Positions 24,468-37,666 are shown, counted from the stretch's first letter. The stretch: DNA of 64,000 nt from Takakia lepidozioides (GCA_030704615.1 CM060732.1:53673053-53737052), one strand, 5' to 3'. Notes: generated by a model from the sequence alone, not told the origin. A program made the numbers and translations.

Positions 24468-25560
24468 CTGCCTTGGTGTAAGAGGAATCAAGATGACATG
24501 CAGATCCTCTCTATATGTGCAAGAGGGGTCAACTGCAGAGGGGTCAACTCTGAGGTTAAGAAAACCATGCTTTGTCGCGTTATTAGACCTGCCTTGGAGT
24601 ACGGATCTGCTATATGGGTTGATAACTCCAACCAGGCTAAGTCTCTAGAATCCATTCAAGTGGGGGTGCTTAAGGAGTGTATGTCAGCATGCTCCAAAAC
24701 AGCCAATGTGGCTGTTCGGGGTGAGTTTGGCATTCCGTCCTTAAGCTCCCGACGAGATGAATTCAAGGTCAGATGGTGGGGTCAGCTGCAACATATGCCC
24801 AACACCAGATATCCTAAGTTAATTGACTCTATATCTTGGAAACAGGACCGCCCTGTCAAACAGGCTAAGTCCTGGCAGAAGAGAGTAGAAGAGATCCTCA
24901 AGGACCTGGACCTGGATCCGCAAGTCTTGACCCTGCTGGATAAATCTGACTTAGAGGCTGTAGTGTCCTCAGCCATGTCTGTTGCCATGAGATTGTCTGA
25001 TGAAAATGAAGTTAGGCAGAAAATTTCCCTGAACTTGTTTCCAGTCTGTGACATGGGGGAGGACATCTGACCTCAAGGGTCTACCCACTCTCGGCACTAG
25101 ACTGAAATTTAAACTCAGGGCAGGAAGCCTACCTTTGAACAGCAAACAGAAGCAGAGAGGAAAGGGAGAGTGCAATTGCCCGGTGTGTGGGCAAACTGAA
25201 GACAGTATTCATTTTCTGATACACTGTCCGGGGTTCTCTCACCAAAGAGACGCTCTCTTCAAATCTATTAAGGGAATTGTGCCTGTACCCCTGTTTACCA
25301 ACTTTGAAAGTCTCGAGGCTGAGCCAAAAGCCCAGGCCCTCCTGAGGCCTAGTTTTTGGGCAAATCACACACAGCAGATTGATGCTTGTGTGAAGGGATT
25401 TCTAGAGGATATCTGGAAAACCCGGATTAATTCTTTATATGGAGGTAAGTCTTACTACCAACGTCAGCCCCTGACAGAGGTAGGTTCTGTCCCTTTTGTT
25501 CCCGCTCAAACTGGGCGCGGGGTCAATGGCCACAAGGCTACGGCAAACAACGTCTTATGA
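24468..25560 (+). pseudogene. 5'-truncated non-LTR retrotransposon (LINE), 3' part of ORF2
   Basis: The first frame (to 25067) contains MLCRVIRPALEYGSAIW and VAVRGEFGIPSLSSRRDEFK, typical of the region after the LINE reverse transcriptase. After a frameshift near 25060 the second frame (to 25560) contains LGTRLKFKLRAGSLPLN and the zf-RVT motif CPVCGQTEDSIHFLIHCPGF. No RT catalytic motifs remain. The fragment ends about 100 bp before the PPR start codon, so it is the immediate upstream sequence of that gene. Confidence 0.85.
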
Positions 25561-25659
25561 GTACAATCTATATGTGCAAGGAACCTGACCTCATGGAGAG
25601 ATATCTTTGCAGAGTTTGAACATATATTGTGGATTTCTGTAGGGAGGTTTGTACTTAAG

Positions 25660-27687
25660 ATGTCTGAGTCATGCAGGATAGCAGGGTTGAATCAGGCACA
25701 GTGGTTTGACTCAGCCTTCTTCACTACGGCCACTGCCGTGCAAAGAGGATCAAGACTGGTAGACAAGAAGAAACATGCCACTCGTGGGGATGTGAGGGCA
25801 CTATGTCAGGTGGGAGAGCTGAAAGAAGCTCTGCACATTTTGAACCAAGGGAGCATTTTGGCAGACTGCTATACTTATGTTTGTCTCTTGCGAGAGTCTA
25901 TCAGGACGAAATGTCTCACAGAGGGAAAGCAGGTGCATGCCCATATCATTGACAGTGGAATCAAGCCAAACATCTTTCTACACAATGCTCTTGTCAGCAT
26001 GTATGCAAAGTGCGGCAGTGTGGTGGATGCACGTCACATGTTTGACAAAATGCCTGAACGAGATATGTTTACATGGAATATAATGATAGCAGGATATGCC
26101 AGGCATGGGTGTGGTGGGGAGGCTTTGGGAATGTATGAGCAAATGCGATCACAAGGGGTGATGCCCAGCAACATCACGTTCACTAGCGTTCTCAATGTGT
26201 GTGCCAGCCTGGCAGTGCTGGAAAAAGGCATAGAGGTCCATGCTGATATTGTCAAAGTCGGACTTGTGCCAGATACCATTCTGGAGAATGCCCTTGTCGA
26301 CATGTATGCCAAATGCGGGAGCATGAAGAGCGCATGCCAAGTGTTCGACAAGATGACTAGACGAGATGTGATCTCATGGAATGCAATGATCACAGGATAT
26401 GCGAAAAGTGGTAGTATGAAGGATGCCCGTGAACTGTTTGACAACATGGGTCAACGAGATGTGGTCTCATGGAATGTGATGATGGCGGGATACAGTCAGC
26501 ATGGGTGTGGTAGGGCATCTTTGGATATCTATGAGCAAATGATACGGTCAGGCGAGACACCAAACAAGGTCACATTCATTTGCATTCTCAATGCATGTGC
26601 CAGCTTGGCAGCCCTGGAAATGGGTGTAGAGTTGCATGCTGACATCAGGAAAGCCAGAATTGTACCAGATATCATTCTGGAGAATGCCCTTATTGACATG
26701 TACGCAAAATGTGGGAGCATGGAGGATGCCCGTCAAGTGTTCGACAATATGGCTAAACAAGATGTGGTCTCATGGAATGCAATAATCACAGGGTATGCTC
26801 AGCATGGGTTTGGTAGGGATACTTTGCACCTGTTTGAAAAAATGCAACAGGAAGGCATGAGGCCTGATGGTATCACCTTTACATGTCTTCTCTCAGCATG
26901 TAGGCATGTAGGCCTATTGGATGAAGGCTGGCACTACTTTGATTCTATGAGTCGGGATCATGGCCTCGCTCCTACAAAGGAGCATTTTAGCTGCATGGTG
27001 GACCTTCTGGGGCGTGCAGGTCTAATGGATGAGGCAGAGCACTTCATTAATATAATGCCAATCGAAGCAGATGCGGTGGTTTGGGGGGCCTTGCTTGGTG
27101 CCTGCAGAATTCATGGTGATGTGATGATAGCAGAACGTGCGGCGAAATGGGTTATGAAGTTTGATCCAGAGGACCCTGCAAATTATGTGCTGCTATCAAA
27201 CATCTATGCTGCAGCGGGTAGGTGGGAGGACCGAGCAAGGGTGAGAAAGATGATGGAAGATAGAGGTATCAGGAAGATGCCAGGACGCAGTTGCATTGAG
27301 GTGGACAATGTTGTGCATACATTCCTTGTGGAAGACAATTTTCATCCACGAATCAGTGACATCCATGCGGAGCTAAATAGATTCTCTGGGCAGATGAAGG
27401 AGGCTGGCTACGTGCCTGACACGCGCTTTGTATTGGATGACGTAGAGGAGGAAGTAAAGGAGTCTTCTCTTTGCTACCACAGTGAGAAGCTGGCTGTTGC
27501 TTTTGGTCTCATCAGCACACCTCCTAGGACGCCTCTCCGCATCATCAAGAACCTACGGATGTGCGGTGACTGCCACACTGCTGTCAAGTTCATCTCAAAG
27601 ATTGCTGAGCGGGCAATAGTTGTACGGGATGCCAACCGCTTTCACCACTTCCACGATGGGCTTTGTACCTGTGGGGATTACTGGTGA
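25660..27687 (+). CDS. PLS-DYW pentatricopeptide repeat protein, probable organelle C-to-U RNA editing factor
   Basis: A single exon of 675 residues from the ATG at 25660. PPR motifs occur in PLS order, with repeated [56 protein letters not shown] and so on. E1/E2 motifs follow ([35 protein letters not shown]), then the PG box ([12 protein letters not shown]). The C-terminal DYW domain has the deaminase-like HSEKLA (HxE), the CxxC of MCGDCHTA, and the CTCGDYW terminus. Family knowledge: such proteins bind an organelle transcript and deaminate a specific cytidine. The N-terminus before the first PPR is basic and Ser/Thr-rich, consistent with an organelle transit peptide (not proven). All diagnostic residues are intact. 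The lack of introns is normal for this class. Confidence 0.95.
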   Translation: MSESCRIAGLNQAQWFDSAFFTTATAVQRGSRLVDKKKHATRGDVRALCQVGELKEALHILNQGSILADCYTYVCLLRESIRTKCLTEGKQVHAHIIDSGIKPNIFLHNALVSMYAKCGSVVDARHMFDKMPERDMFTWNIMIAGYARHGCGGEALGMYEQMRSQGVMPSNITFTSVLNVCASLAVLEKGIEVHADIVKVGLVPDTILENALVDMYAKCGSMKSACQVFDKMTRRDVISWNAMITGYAKSGSMKDARELFDNMGQRDVVSWNVMMAGYSQHGCGRASLDIYEQMIRSGETPNKVTFICILNACASLAALEMGVELHADIRKARIVPDIILENALIDMYAKCGSMEDARQVFDNMAKQDVVSWNAIITGYAQHGFGRDTLHLFEKMQQEGMRPDGITFTCLLSACRHVGLLDEGWHYFDSMSRDHGLAPTKEHFSCMVDLLGRAGLMDEAEHFINIMPIEADAVVWGALLGACRIHGDVMIAERAAKWVMKFDPEDPANYVLLSNIYAAAGRWEDRARVRKMMEDRGIRKMPGRSCIEVDNVVHTFLVEDNFHPRISDIHAELNRFSGQMKEAGYVPDTRFVLDDVEEEVKESSLCYHSEKLAVAFGLISTPPRTPLRIIKNLRMCGDCHTAVKFISKIAERAIVVRDANRFHHFHDGLCTCGDYW

Positions 27688-28744
27688 AACAGCAACATTC
27701 ATTTGTGAGAGACTGATGGGTGTCATTGAAGCAAACATGTGATATTGAACTTCCTATGTGCTGCCCAGATCGTGATGAAGTCTCATCATCAGCAAACAGA
27801 AGTGAATCACTGGAAGCCTTATTGCAGAGGAGTGTGGACAGGTTCCAATGAGCCTTTCCGATGGATCAGACTGTATGTTGATGCACCAGAGGTCAAAAGT
27901 GAGTTGAGTTCACAGTTTGTGGTCATAATTAAACCAAAGAATCATGTTTTGGTTGTGGTACCTGCTTCAGAAGTGGAGGGGCAGTGTACTCAGCCTGAGG
28001 AAGTTTTGAAAGACAGAATGCAAAGCTTTAGGGCTTGAAACCCTTAAGCTCTGCTGTCTTACTAGTACATGAATGAATGTAGTTGTGTGCACCCAACAAA
28101 GTGCTTGAAACTAGGTGATAGGTGGCCCTAAACTTATTAATGGCTACTGCTTACAGAAGCATCCTACATATTGTTCAATGACATCAATCTACATCCCCTT
28201 GGATCCTGGATTCTATGTACAGAATCTTTGACACCAAGAATGGAATGAATCAAGTGAGCCAACAAAATGAACGGTCATCACTGATTCAATGTATTCATGC
28301 ATTTTATTCTCAGATTTGTTGCATAATCCTGCTGTTTCCATAGCTTTTCTGACTTGTCAATGCACTGCTCTGTAGCAAGCCCAGGTGGGCGTATGCAATG
28401 CAAGCGCAGCCTCTGTGCAAGGGTGTCACATCACTGAAATGCGTGTTACAGCAAATTAAGGACAGATCTCAATCCTCCGCGCTTAGCTTCCATAAGACAA
28501 GAGGGCGCCATAGATTGCAGAGGACGTTGCAGGTACTATTTCTGCTTCTGTATGCACTCTATAATGAGGATGCCGGTCAGAAATGCACCTTAAAGGATTA
28601 TTCTAGCGGTAGTGAACCCTTCCATGAGGGTTTAATGTCTTAGGTGGCCAGGAGATCCATGCTAACGTTTTTATTATGTTGTAGCTAGGTACTCCATTGA
28701 ATTGCCTTACGCTGAAGTGCTGATTCAGGAATTGAGAATTCAAA
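27688..28744. other. PPR 3' flank and intergenic sequence
   Basis: No gene recognised; the first few hundred bases probably include the 3' UTR of the PPR gene. Confidence 0.4.
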
Positions 28745-30065
28745 ATGCAGGTCAGGTTTGGGAAGGATGCAACAATGCTGAGTCCACCAAACATCCAGCT
28801 AACGCTGGTGGAAGCTGATGCAGTGTACAAATCTGTGGAGGCATTTGCTCCAGCATCAGTTGCCAACTTAGGGCCGAGCTTCGATTTTTTGGGATGCGCG
28901 GTGGACGGCCTAAGAGATTTGGTCACCGCTGAGGTACTCTTGCTGTCTGTTGTTATCCTCTCACCACTCACCTGTGCGGAGTCCACTAATTTGCATAAAA
29001 TGTTTCCCAGGGTTTCTGCATACTGGAATGGTTGTAGCAGTCAATTGAAGTGTCCTGCCATCTGTATACCCTCAAGACCTACGTTCACAGAAGGACATTC
29101 GATGATGAGTCTGCATTTATCCTTGTGCGTGGGCAATTGACCAGGCTATTGAGAGTTCTATTACTTGTGGAGTGGAATCGTACAGGTGAACGAAAATGTG
29201 CCACCTGGCAAGATCCTAATTGAGTCCATTACAGTTTAGGGAGGGGGCCTAAGGTGTGTCCCAGGAGACAAGTGTACTGGTATTGCAGGCCCTGCCACCC
29301 TGGAGTTGCTAGGCGTGCACTCTGTGTGCATCTCACTCACTCTTCACAAGGGCTAGCCTCTTGGAAGTGGGCTAGGCTCAAGTGCTGCAGCAGCAGCAGC
29401 TGCAGTAAACCTTCCTCCTTTCTTCCTTGGTTTGCACATTTGAAGATGTTCCTGTCTGCTTTGACCTTCTGTAGTCATTTCGAATTATGGTATTCTGGGA
29501 TAGGAAATCCCCACAAAATCCTCATCAAACTCACTTCTAATTGTTTATACTTGCTCCCTTCAAGTGAATGGGGTGTTTGGAAGCCCTCTAAGCAAGGCAC
29601 AGCTTGTGCAAGCAGGCCTTGGATCAGAAGGCGACTGCCAGTGGGTACCATGATTTGTACTAGTACGGAGCTACAGCCCCCTCCTCGTACCCCTGGCATT
29701 CCCAGAAGAGAAAGCACTGTACTTTGTTCTGGTGATGCCTGAGTTTGAGGCGCCCACAAAGGAATGTGAGCTGTCTTGCCAAAAGACGCACTAGATTATT
29801 AGGAGTCACAGGATGAGCCAGAAAAACTTTCTTGAATATGTATTATGAAGCCTTGAGCATGTATTGTTGAGCTATTGAAATGCGATTAGATTTTACAGAA
29901 CTTTCTGGTGATGGAGAGGATTGCTGTGTGGCAATATCCTGCATCGGAACAAACAACTTAACTAGGTGTGGGTTACATGCAGATACCCGTGAAGCAGCAT
30001 ATCTCAAACTGTAGCCAGACATCTGCGTTGGTGATGCTTCCCCTCTTGGTGCCGTTCCATGTAAG
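28745..30065 (+). pseudogene. Homoserine kinase (GHMP kinase) pseudogene retaining introns
   Basis: Homoserine kinase phosphorylates homoserine in the threonine pathway in plastids. Pieces appear in the correct order. 28745-28933 has VEAFAPASVANLGPSFDFLG and CAVDGLRDLVTAE with donor GAG|gtactc. 29186-29234 has VNENVPPGKILIESIT after acceptor tacag. 29271-29400 has GIAGPATLELLGV, SLTLHKG, then a TAG stop in place of the expected Leu, then PLGSGLGSS (the ATP-binding loop). 29600-29770 has FVLVRSYSPL and FPEEKALYFVLV after another stop and a deletion. About 29985-30065 has KQHISNCSQTSALV. The remaining C-terminus is not found. Retained intron-like spacers point to duplication of genomic DNA, not retroposition. 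The two stops and deletion make it non-functional. Confidence 0.85.
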
Positions 30066-32417
30066 TGAGTTATTCTGTGAAGGTTTACATGACAATCTCA
30101 CCCTACCTTGGTCCGAGCGTTGCCATGTCTGTCAACTTGTTCTTCTATGTGGCCTTTTGTATTAGCCTGGTTGTTGAATGGTCCATGTTATAGACATAGT
30201 TGTGTTGCCGCTCTTCCACAAACATCCACAAACAAAGCCTTACGCCTTGTTTTATCCCTAATGATGCTGAGCTGACCCCAAGATCTGTATGTGTTGGATG
30301 GGTTTTTTCCAACTAAGCCCTGGAGGTGAACCTGTGTCTTCCTTTCTAAACTTGAGCAGCTCAGACTAAGGAAATTTCAGCTAAGAATTTTGTGATCTTA
30401 CTATTTATGGTGCCCTCTTTTTATGAGTCAATGTCAAGAGCATGGTGTGAAATCTTAAAGAAGGTCATATGTACATTAGTATGTAACTTGACCTGCTCTC
30501 CAAACGTAAATGAGGCTTCTGCCTGCTGCTTGCAACATAGAACTGTACAATGTGGCATCTTGATGACCCCGACCATCAGACCAACTCAGGTCTGCACACG
30601 TGCAGTGGAAGACAACTTGTATAAATTTGTAAACCCAGAATCAAGGCTTCCAAGAGTGGGATTGTGAATGAAACTTGCATGCCTCGGGGGCCAGAAATAT
30701 TTTCTCTTTGCCCATCATGCCTTAATGGGCAAGAGCTGGAGCCCTTTGCGCGCCACGCCCCCTTCATTTGCTGTGCAAAGACAGCGGGAGAGAAGAAAGA
30801 AGCTTGTTTCTTTCTTGAGCTTGCAGACCAGCCTGGTGGTTCTATCAAAGTTGAGTTATCCAGTACGGGAGGTGAGGTTTTTCCTCGTATGTCAGTCAAA
30901 AGCAGTTCCAAGTGAAATGTTTGAGAAGGTATCTTCGGAATTCCCTCCAAGTCCGTGCACTTCAAGCAAACGATCTTGGGTAGGCCAGCAGTATAGTCGA
31001 ATAAGGTGGGAGGAAGCACAGCCAGCAGAGTTAAGAGGCTCTACACACACCTGGCTCCATGCTGCACTCTCCATGCAAATAGTCGTGTTGACCGGTGGTC
31101 CATCAACCCATGTCTTGCTGCAAAAAACTCGCAACCCATCCCTACTATTCTTTGCACTCCCACACTGCCCAAAACAATGAAAACCGCAGACACTCCATAA
31201 ACCGACCAAAAGCCGACAATGATCTAATCAGCCTTCAGTGTATACATAGGAGCACAATCTTGTGCTGCTATGCTGAGGACACTTCACCTTCCTTAAGAGT
31301 CACTCAACCCCACTTACTACTCTTCCATCAATCAGCTGACAAGTGGAGTGATGAAACACCTCACTCAGTAACAGCAAGAGAACTAGGCCTATATCTTTTT
31401 CAGATGCAGAACTGTATTCATTCCGTCACTTACCAGTTTTCATTATCTGGAAAGCTGTGACTCTTGCATTCAAATCCACAGAGTAGCCTGATGACACTCT
31501 CTATTCTGGCGGCCCCAAGTTCTCTGTCTTCATAGAGGCCTCAGAAGTAACAAAAGCCACAGTTCAGAACTTGTAAACTTTAACCCTTAAGTTCCCAAGC
31601 CCTTTTTTGACTTTTTACCAATTTTGGGTACCCAGCTGCAGTAAATTGCCCCTAGAAACCTACCAAAAATCATCCAGAGATTTCGAGCCTTATAGCAGTG
31701 GGCCCAGCTCATTTATGCATGACATACCAAAAAATGATCCAAGTCCACCGTGGAAATTGTCAAATATCAGGTCCCAAAGAAAAACTGAGAAAGAAATTGG
31801 TTTGACCAAATCAAAACCTAGCTTTATCCAATTTTGCTTGCCAAGACCAGTGTTTTTTTTTTCAAATTTTGAAAGAACAGGACTGGCTACTGAGTTTTGC
31901 AGGAAATAGCCATATTTTCTGCTCATCCACTGAAATTTGGACAGAATCATCCTCCTCTGTACTTTCATACATGTATATCATCCATATTAGGCGAATTCAT
32001 CCAAGATTTATATTTTTTTTGAGAATTCTGGCGATTTCATCCATGAGAAAACAGGGAATTTATGACAGAATATTCGATTTTGATTTTTGAGGTCAAAAAA
32101 GTGCGAAATTTCGCCAGAAATAAAAACACTGGCCAAGACCCACCATTTCCAAATCAATAGTGGAGTGGCTATGACCCCACTAAATTGCAGGTCCAACTGA
32201 TTTTTTCACCTATGCTTGCTTTGCATGCAATTACATGTTGGTTGAAATCTCAAAATTGACAAGAGAAAATAAGCCTCCAAATGAAGTACATTTTTTTTTA
32301 CAAATTTTTTAAAAGCCAACGAGTGGATGTGTGTGTGTAATGCTCACACACCACAAAAGGTGAAGTGCTTTTTCCAAAATTGCTAATTCTCTGCCAAAAA
32401 TGGCCTTTGGAGTGCAA

Positions 32418-32482
32418 TATGTTTTGGGCTTGTTTACCTGCCACGTCAGTAGTCAACAAGCCCTTTTCAAGCCCAAAACATA
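32418..32482. repeat. 15-bp perfect inverted repeat
   Basis: tatgttttgggcttg at 32418-32432 pairs with caagcccaaaacata at 32468-32482. It is a small hairpin of unknown role, possibly a tiny foldback element. Confidence 0.55.
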
Positions 32483-32848
32483 AATGAGAGATCTAAGATA
32501 TTTTTTGTAGGTCGTAGCTTTTTTCTTTTCTTTTTTTTTTGTTTTTTGCATCATACTTGAGACAAATCCCTTGTCATTAAAGCTTCAGGAGTGGGCCCCA
32601 TCAGATTAGATCTGCAAAAATTAGGTCGAACTGCAAATTCAAAGTGACCCGATTCAGGACGCTTTTAAAGAATGTTTAGGCAGCGGCAAGAGTTTACAAT
32701 TGTGTCTCCACTTGTCTTTATTATTCGGGACAACCCCTCACTTAGCCGCCGCCACCTCCATATTTCTCTGACTCTTCTCAGTATCTAAACGTCTCTAAAA
32801 TCTCACCTTAGGTAGGCCTCCCATATTGCCAATAAAAACACTGATGCA

Positions 32849-32887
32849 AAATTCAAAATTCAAAATTCAAAATTCAAATTCAAATTT
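32849..32887. repeat. (ATTCAAA)n simple repeat
   Basis: Several consecutive attcaaa units followed by attcaaattcaaatttt. Confidence 0.8.
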
Positions 32888-33142
32888 TGAACCCAAACAG
32901 AAGTATAGCTAGATAGAAGTATGGCTAGGTAACAGCTCTCACTTCCAGCACTTTCTGCTTTTTTTTAGATATTGCTCTTCACGTTCTTGATCTCATTTTT
33001 TTCTGTGTTTCTCTTTATTTCCTCTCTCTCGCGCGTGTCTCTCTTCACCTTTCTCTCTCGTGCGCGCGGCAGTATGTCGACGCTCGCGCGTCAGCGCTGC
33101 ACTCACGCGCGTTGGCGCTGCTAGCGCCACCTCCACCACACC

Positions 33143-34300
33143 ATGACATCCTCCAAACGCCAAAGGACGTTTGGCGAAGAGATAGACTCCCCTTCTCCCT
33201 CACCCCGACCTACTTCCCCTCTGCTTCTTCTTCCTGCCCCTGTCTCTCAGCAGGCCTCTCCTTTGCGTCAGTACTCCACAAGGAGTGCTGATGTTCAAAC
33301 GCTTCGGGACCAAATCACTATCTTGCAAACGAAATGCATCTCGGAGGAGACTCTGCAGCTAGCGCTCGCTGCCCGAGACAAGGACTCAGAGGAGCGGTTG
33401 GCTTCCCTAAACAAAGATTGGGAGACGCGGATGGCTTCCCTTAACAAAGCTTGGGAGGAGCGCATGGCTTCCTTGGACAAAGCTTGGGAGAAGCGCATGG
33501 TAGACAGGGACACAAATTGGAGAAGTCGTTGGACAATATGCGAGTTCATGACAGCGCTTTGCAGACCTCTCTTCAGGAGTGCAATAGCAAACTTCAAAGT
33601 CTGTCGAAACATCTCAATGACAAATCCACACATATGCGTCTTTCGAAACTTGAAGGTGAAGACCTTCGCAGAGAAGAGCCCCACAAATCCCTTCACGGCA
33701 AGCATCCACCTGCAGGTGGAATCCCTTAGCAAAGAGCTGGAAACACACAGAACTGCGACGTCTACAATGGCTCGGGAGCTCCAAGCTCACAAGGCAGAGG
33801 CCTCCTCCTGGGCTAATATAGTTAAGGGGAGCACATCCAACAACAGCCCTCACTCTCTAGAGGAGACAGTCTCGGCTACCTTGCGAGAGGAATAGCAACG
33901 GGCTTTCAAAGCCCTTAACATCAGGGTCACTGGGAAACTAGGGAGCCTTGTTGAGGGGGACCCTCTTGACGCTGCCACCAGCCTTATTCAGCAAAACCTT
34001 GTTCTACCACGGGGAGTGAGTGGCATTGAAAGGGCTTGGCGTGCAGGATCTTCAGAGCACAAAGTTCTCTTCGTTAGATTCAAGGACAAGGGTGCTCGGG
34101 ATAGAGTCCTCAGGCAAAGGCCTCAATTGAGAGGCCAGGGTATGTACCTCAACGATGAGTTGACCCCTTTGCAATACAACGCCATGCGGGCGCAACTCTT
34201 GCAGGTTAAGCAAGCTCGAGCTCAGGGGCACTATGCCGTGTACCGAGATGGGAGGGTAATTGTTCGGGAGCACGAGCGTCGCCCCTCTAGCTCTAAATAG
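33143..34300 (+). pseudogene. LINE ORF1 (coiled-coil RNA-binding protein), interrupted
   Basis: The first part (33143-33895) is Ser/Pro-rich, then carries heptad-like repeats (SLNKDWETRMA, SLNKAWEERMA, SLDKAWEKRMV), i.e. a coiled coil. After a stop at 33893 and a frame change, 34016-34300 encodes KVLFVRFKDKGARDRVL, YLNDELTPLQYNAMR and YAVYRDGRVIVRE, the C-terminal RNA/DNA-binding module of L1-type ORF1 proteins. These proteins coat the LINE RNA. The break makes this copy inactive. Confidence 0.75.
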
Positions 34301-34303
34301 GGG

Positions 34304-37300
34304 TTGGGGCACCATGAGACCAACACACGCTCACATCTACACATTGGCTCATGGAACTGTAATGGCTCGTTGTGGAGCCACCCCCAAGGGCTTCTAGATA
34401 TTCTTTCCAAATGTGATGTTCTTTTTCTGTTGGAGACACATGCGTACGAAGAAAAGGACCCCCCTTTTATTCTCGGTTATAGCGTTCAGTCAGTGACTCG
34501 TCCACGTACAGGTCTCAAAGGATCTGGAGATGTGGCTTGTTACTTTGCCAACTAGCTTCTCCCATTTATCTCCTTCCCATTCAAAGACCCACTGGCAAGG
34601 TACATTTGGTGTCACATAAAAGGCTACAACATCCTGCTAGCGAGATGTTATTTTGCTCCGGCTGCATCTCCGCACAGTGGCCTACATATTCGAACAGATT
34701 CACCATATGTTCCATTGGAGGACGATATGGCCCGTCTTCGTACCCTACACACGGACATTTTATTGGTTGGAGATTTCAACGCCTGTACAGGATCACTACA
34801 GGCCCCCACCTTCGACCACACAGATCCTCTACACATCCAATGCTCGCATACGGAATTGGAGAGGCAAAGTGCAGATTCCTCTTGCGAAATCACAAGCTAC
34901 GGTCACCATCTAAGTTTTGTGAAACTCAAGGGCTTGCCATTTACAATAGAACAACCAATTTCAAATCCTCTAGCCAGTTCACTTGCCACACGTACAAGGG
35001 CCAGAGCGTGGTGGACTATCTCTTGGGGAGCCCAAACAAGTTTGATAGAATAAGCTCCTTTTACATCACGAGGTACCCAGATTCTGATCACTCTTGCCTT
35101 TCCTTTGCATTTCCTTCCATCTCCCCCCCCCCCGTGAAGGTCCCCTCTGCTTCTCTTCCCCTACACCCACGTATCCACTTTAATACCCCTTTCTTACTTA
35201 CACGACGCCGAGTATGAAACACACCTAGCGTCAACCCTCCCCTCCATTCTACATCTACCATCTCCTAACGACAAGGCTACACATCTTACTCTAGCCCTTT
35301 GGGACTCAGCCCTGCGATCCTTTCCCATCACCCTTCCATCTACCTCCTCACCCTTCTCCACTCGTCGTTATGCCCCATTTTATGATGAGGAATGCAAGAC
35401 TGCTAGACGTCACATCAAATCTTTACTACTACATACCAATTCTTCTCCAGAGTCCACTAATCTTGCTCTTAAGCTCTATAAGTCCCTCATTAGATCCAAA
35501 AAGAGAGCCTACACTATCAAGTTGCAATCTTCTTTTCTTGCTAAAATCAGATTTTCTCCTCGTTCTTTTTGGTCCCTCCTTAAACCTCATAGAGACCCTC
35601 CCCCAATCACTGACATTCACGTCTGGCATGAGTATGCACAGTCTTTGTACCATTCCCCAACCCAAACTCCCTCTCCTATAACATCTAAACCCCTTCACTT
35701 CTCTCTCTTTACTACGGCCAATGTCAGTAAGGCAATCAAGAAGCTGCAAAATGGCAGAGCAGTAGACATTTCAGGACTTCGGAGTGAATTCATCAAGCAT
35801 GTTGCACCTACTTTAACCCCTTTTATAGCTAACCTCTTCAATGAGGTGGTGCAACGGGGCTTTCCCACAGAGTGGACAAAGAGCATCATCCACCTACTCT
35901 TCAAGAGCAGTGACGGGCTCGCACCGACCAACTATCGTACTATCATGGTGTCCTCAGTACTTGCTAAACTGTTCGGGGCAGTAGTGGCCATGGAACTGGA
36001 TGATTGGGCTGAGTCCTCTCGCATTCATGCTGAGGGACAGGCTGGTTTCCGTCGCAACAGATCCACTATTGACCACATCTTCACTCTTCAGGTTATGGTG
36101 GAAAGTGCACGCTATGACAAAAGATTGGTCTATGTTTGCTTCGTGGACTTTCACAAAGCCTTTGATTCAGTTCCTCGGGACCTTCTCTTCCAACGGCTCC
36201 ATAGAGTGGAAGTCCCTCCAGACATCCTTTGTGCCATCTCTTCTATGTATGAGATTGTCACTGGCATGGTCCACGTCGCTGGTGAATTCTCAGCCGAGGT
36301 CCACAACAACATTGGAGTCAAACAGGGCTGCCCCCTTTCACCTACCCTGTTCGGGATCTACATTGACGCTTTGAAGAATTACATATAAAAAAACCATGGG
36401 GTTGGGGTACCATTGGATGGGGGACCAACGCAATCAGATCTCCTCTACACTGATGATGTTGCCATTTTGGCACTATCCCCGGTCTTCCTGCAACGCCATC
36501 TCAAAATTTTGGAACAGTTCTGCAAAGACTATGGGATGCAAGTCAATCTTAGCAAGACCAAGATCATGGTCTTCAATGGCCAGGCTGATCGTAGATTCAT
36601 CTTCAACCAGCAAGAAATTGAGATTGTGAAATCATACCGATACCTGGGTCTGGTTATCCACTCCCCCAAGTTTCACTTTGCAGCCTTTGCCTTGGACAGA
36701 TTGACTAAAGGTAAGGCGGCCTCTGTCCGCCTTCAGGCCAAATGCAAGCAAATACATTTGCGTCATCCCCCAACCAAAAAGTGGCTGTTTGACACTATCG
36801 TCAGCCCTGCTACCATCTATGGTTGTGAGTTCTGGGCACCTGGTGTCCCTGTCTCCTGGTGGGAAAAGAATTTGGAGCCATTACAATCATCTTTTCTCCA
36901 AGCAATGCTTGGCGCCAGTAGCACAACTCCATCTCAGATCCTAGGGGCAGAGTTTGCATGTGTACCATTGCAATCCAAGGCCCTCTTCCGGCTTACAATC
37001 TTTCTCCATAGATTACAAGCATTTCCACCCAAGGGGCTCGTGGCAAGGGCCCTCACAACATCTATGAGGCGCAAAGCTGCAGGTTTCAGGAACTCCTGGT
37101 ATGCTCGAGTGGACAGTTTATTTCAACGTAACGGACTTTCTACTACTTTTCTATTACCAATGAATCCAGATGAGGCGGACATCACGTCCAGACATGACCG
37201 CAACAGACTCATTAGGAGAGAGCTTATGGAATTACATGTCCAGAGAACTTGGAAGCTACCCAATCTCACAACAAAGCTCCACTTCTATCGAGAGATATTC

Positions 37301-37666
37301 TTGGTGCTCCGCGACAATAGAATCTTGAAACCAAATTACCTTACAGCATCCTTATCTCCTTCCCTCCTGAGGGCATTGGGGCGGTTCAGGGTGGGTTCCC
37401 ACAACCTACGGATAGAGACTGGCAGATGGGAAAACCTGCAACGGGAGGACCGCCTATGTCCAGCTTGCATAGGGCGCAGCCAGGAAATCAAAACTGAAGC
37501 ACACTTCTTCTTCTACTGCCCTCTATACTACGAGATCCGTGGGAGATTCCACTGTTTATTCAGTGGAACCCAAACTCTCACTGATGTCTTCCACTATGAG
37601 GATAAAAAATGCTTGGTAGCCTACCTGCACGAGGCCTTCACCCTTCGACATTCGCTAGAACATTAA
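34304..37666 (+). pseudogene. LINE ORF2: APE endonuclease + reverse transcriptase + zf-RVT, interrupted
   Basis: The endonuclease starts near 34330 (HIGSWNCNGSLWSH, then CDVLFLLETHAYE, later ILLVGDFNACTGS) with a TAG near 34553 and a frameshift near 34920 (the next frame has VVDYLLGSPN and SDHSCLSFAFP). Reverse transcriptase motifs: ISGLRSEFIKHV, NYRTIMVSSVLAKLF, EGQAGFRRNRSTIDHI, VCFVDFHKAFDSVPR, GVKQGCPLSPTLFGIYID, a TAA stop near 36386, then in the same frame LLYTDDVAIL (the catalytic x-DD box as YTDD) and SYRYLGLVIHSP. The end carries CPACIGRSQE...EAHFFFYCPLY, the zf-RVT finger. The RT core is nearly intact except for the nonsense codon between motifs B and C. Confidence 0.88.

Larger units (their letters stand above)
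30066..33142. other. Intergenic AT-rich sequence and probable LINE 5' leader
   Basis: No gene recognised from 30066 to about 32930. The stretch from about 32940 to 33142 is pyrimidine-rich then GC-rich (ctctctcgcgcgtgtctctc, and several gcgcg words) and is probably the 5' UTR/internal promoter of the LINE that follows. Confidence 0.4.

Noticed and set aside
30576-31200. Overlapping plus/minus frames of 100-170 residues as a gene
   Set aside because: No motif, no splice support and no conserved-looking pattern; frames on opposite strands shadow each other.
36386-36415. Two separate LINE RT genes at 35522-36388 and 36413-37666
   Set aside because: They are in the same frame with RT motifs in order (GVKQGCPLSP before the stop, YTDD after); a single TAA interrupts one ORF2.
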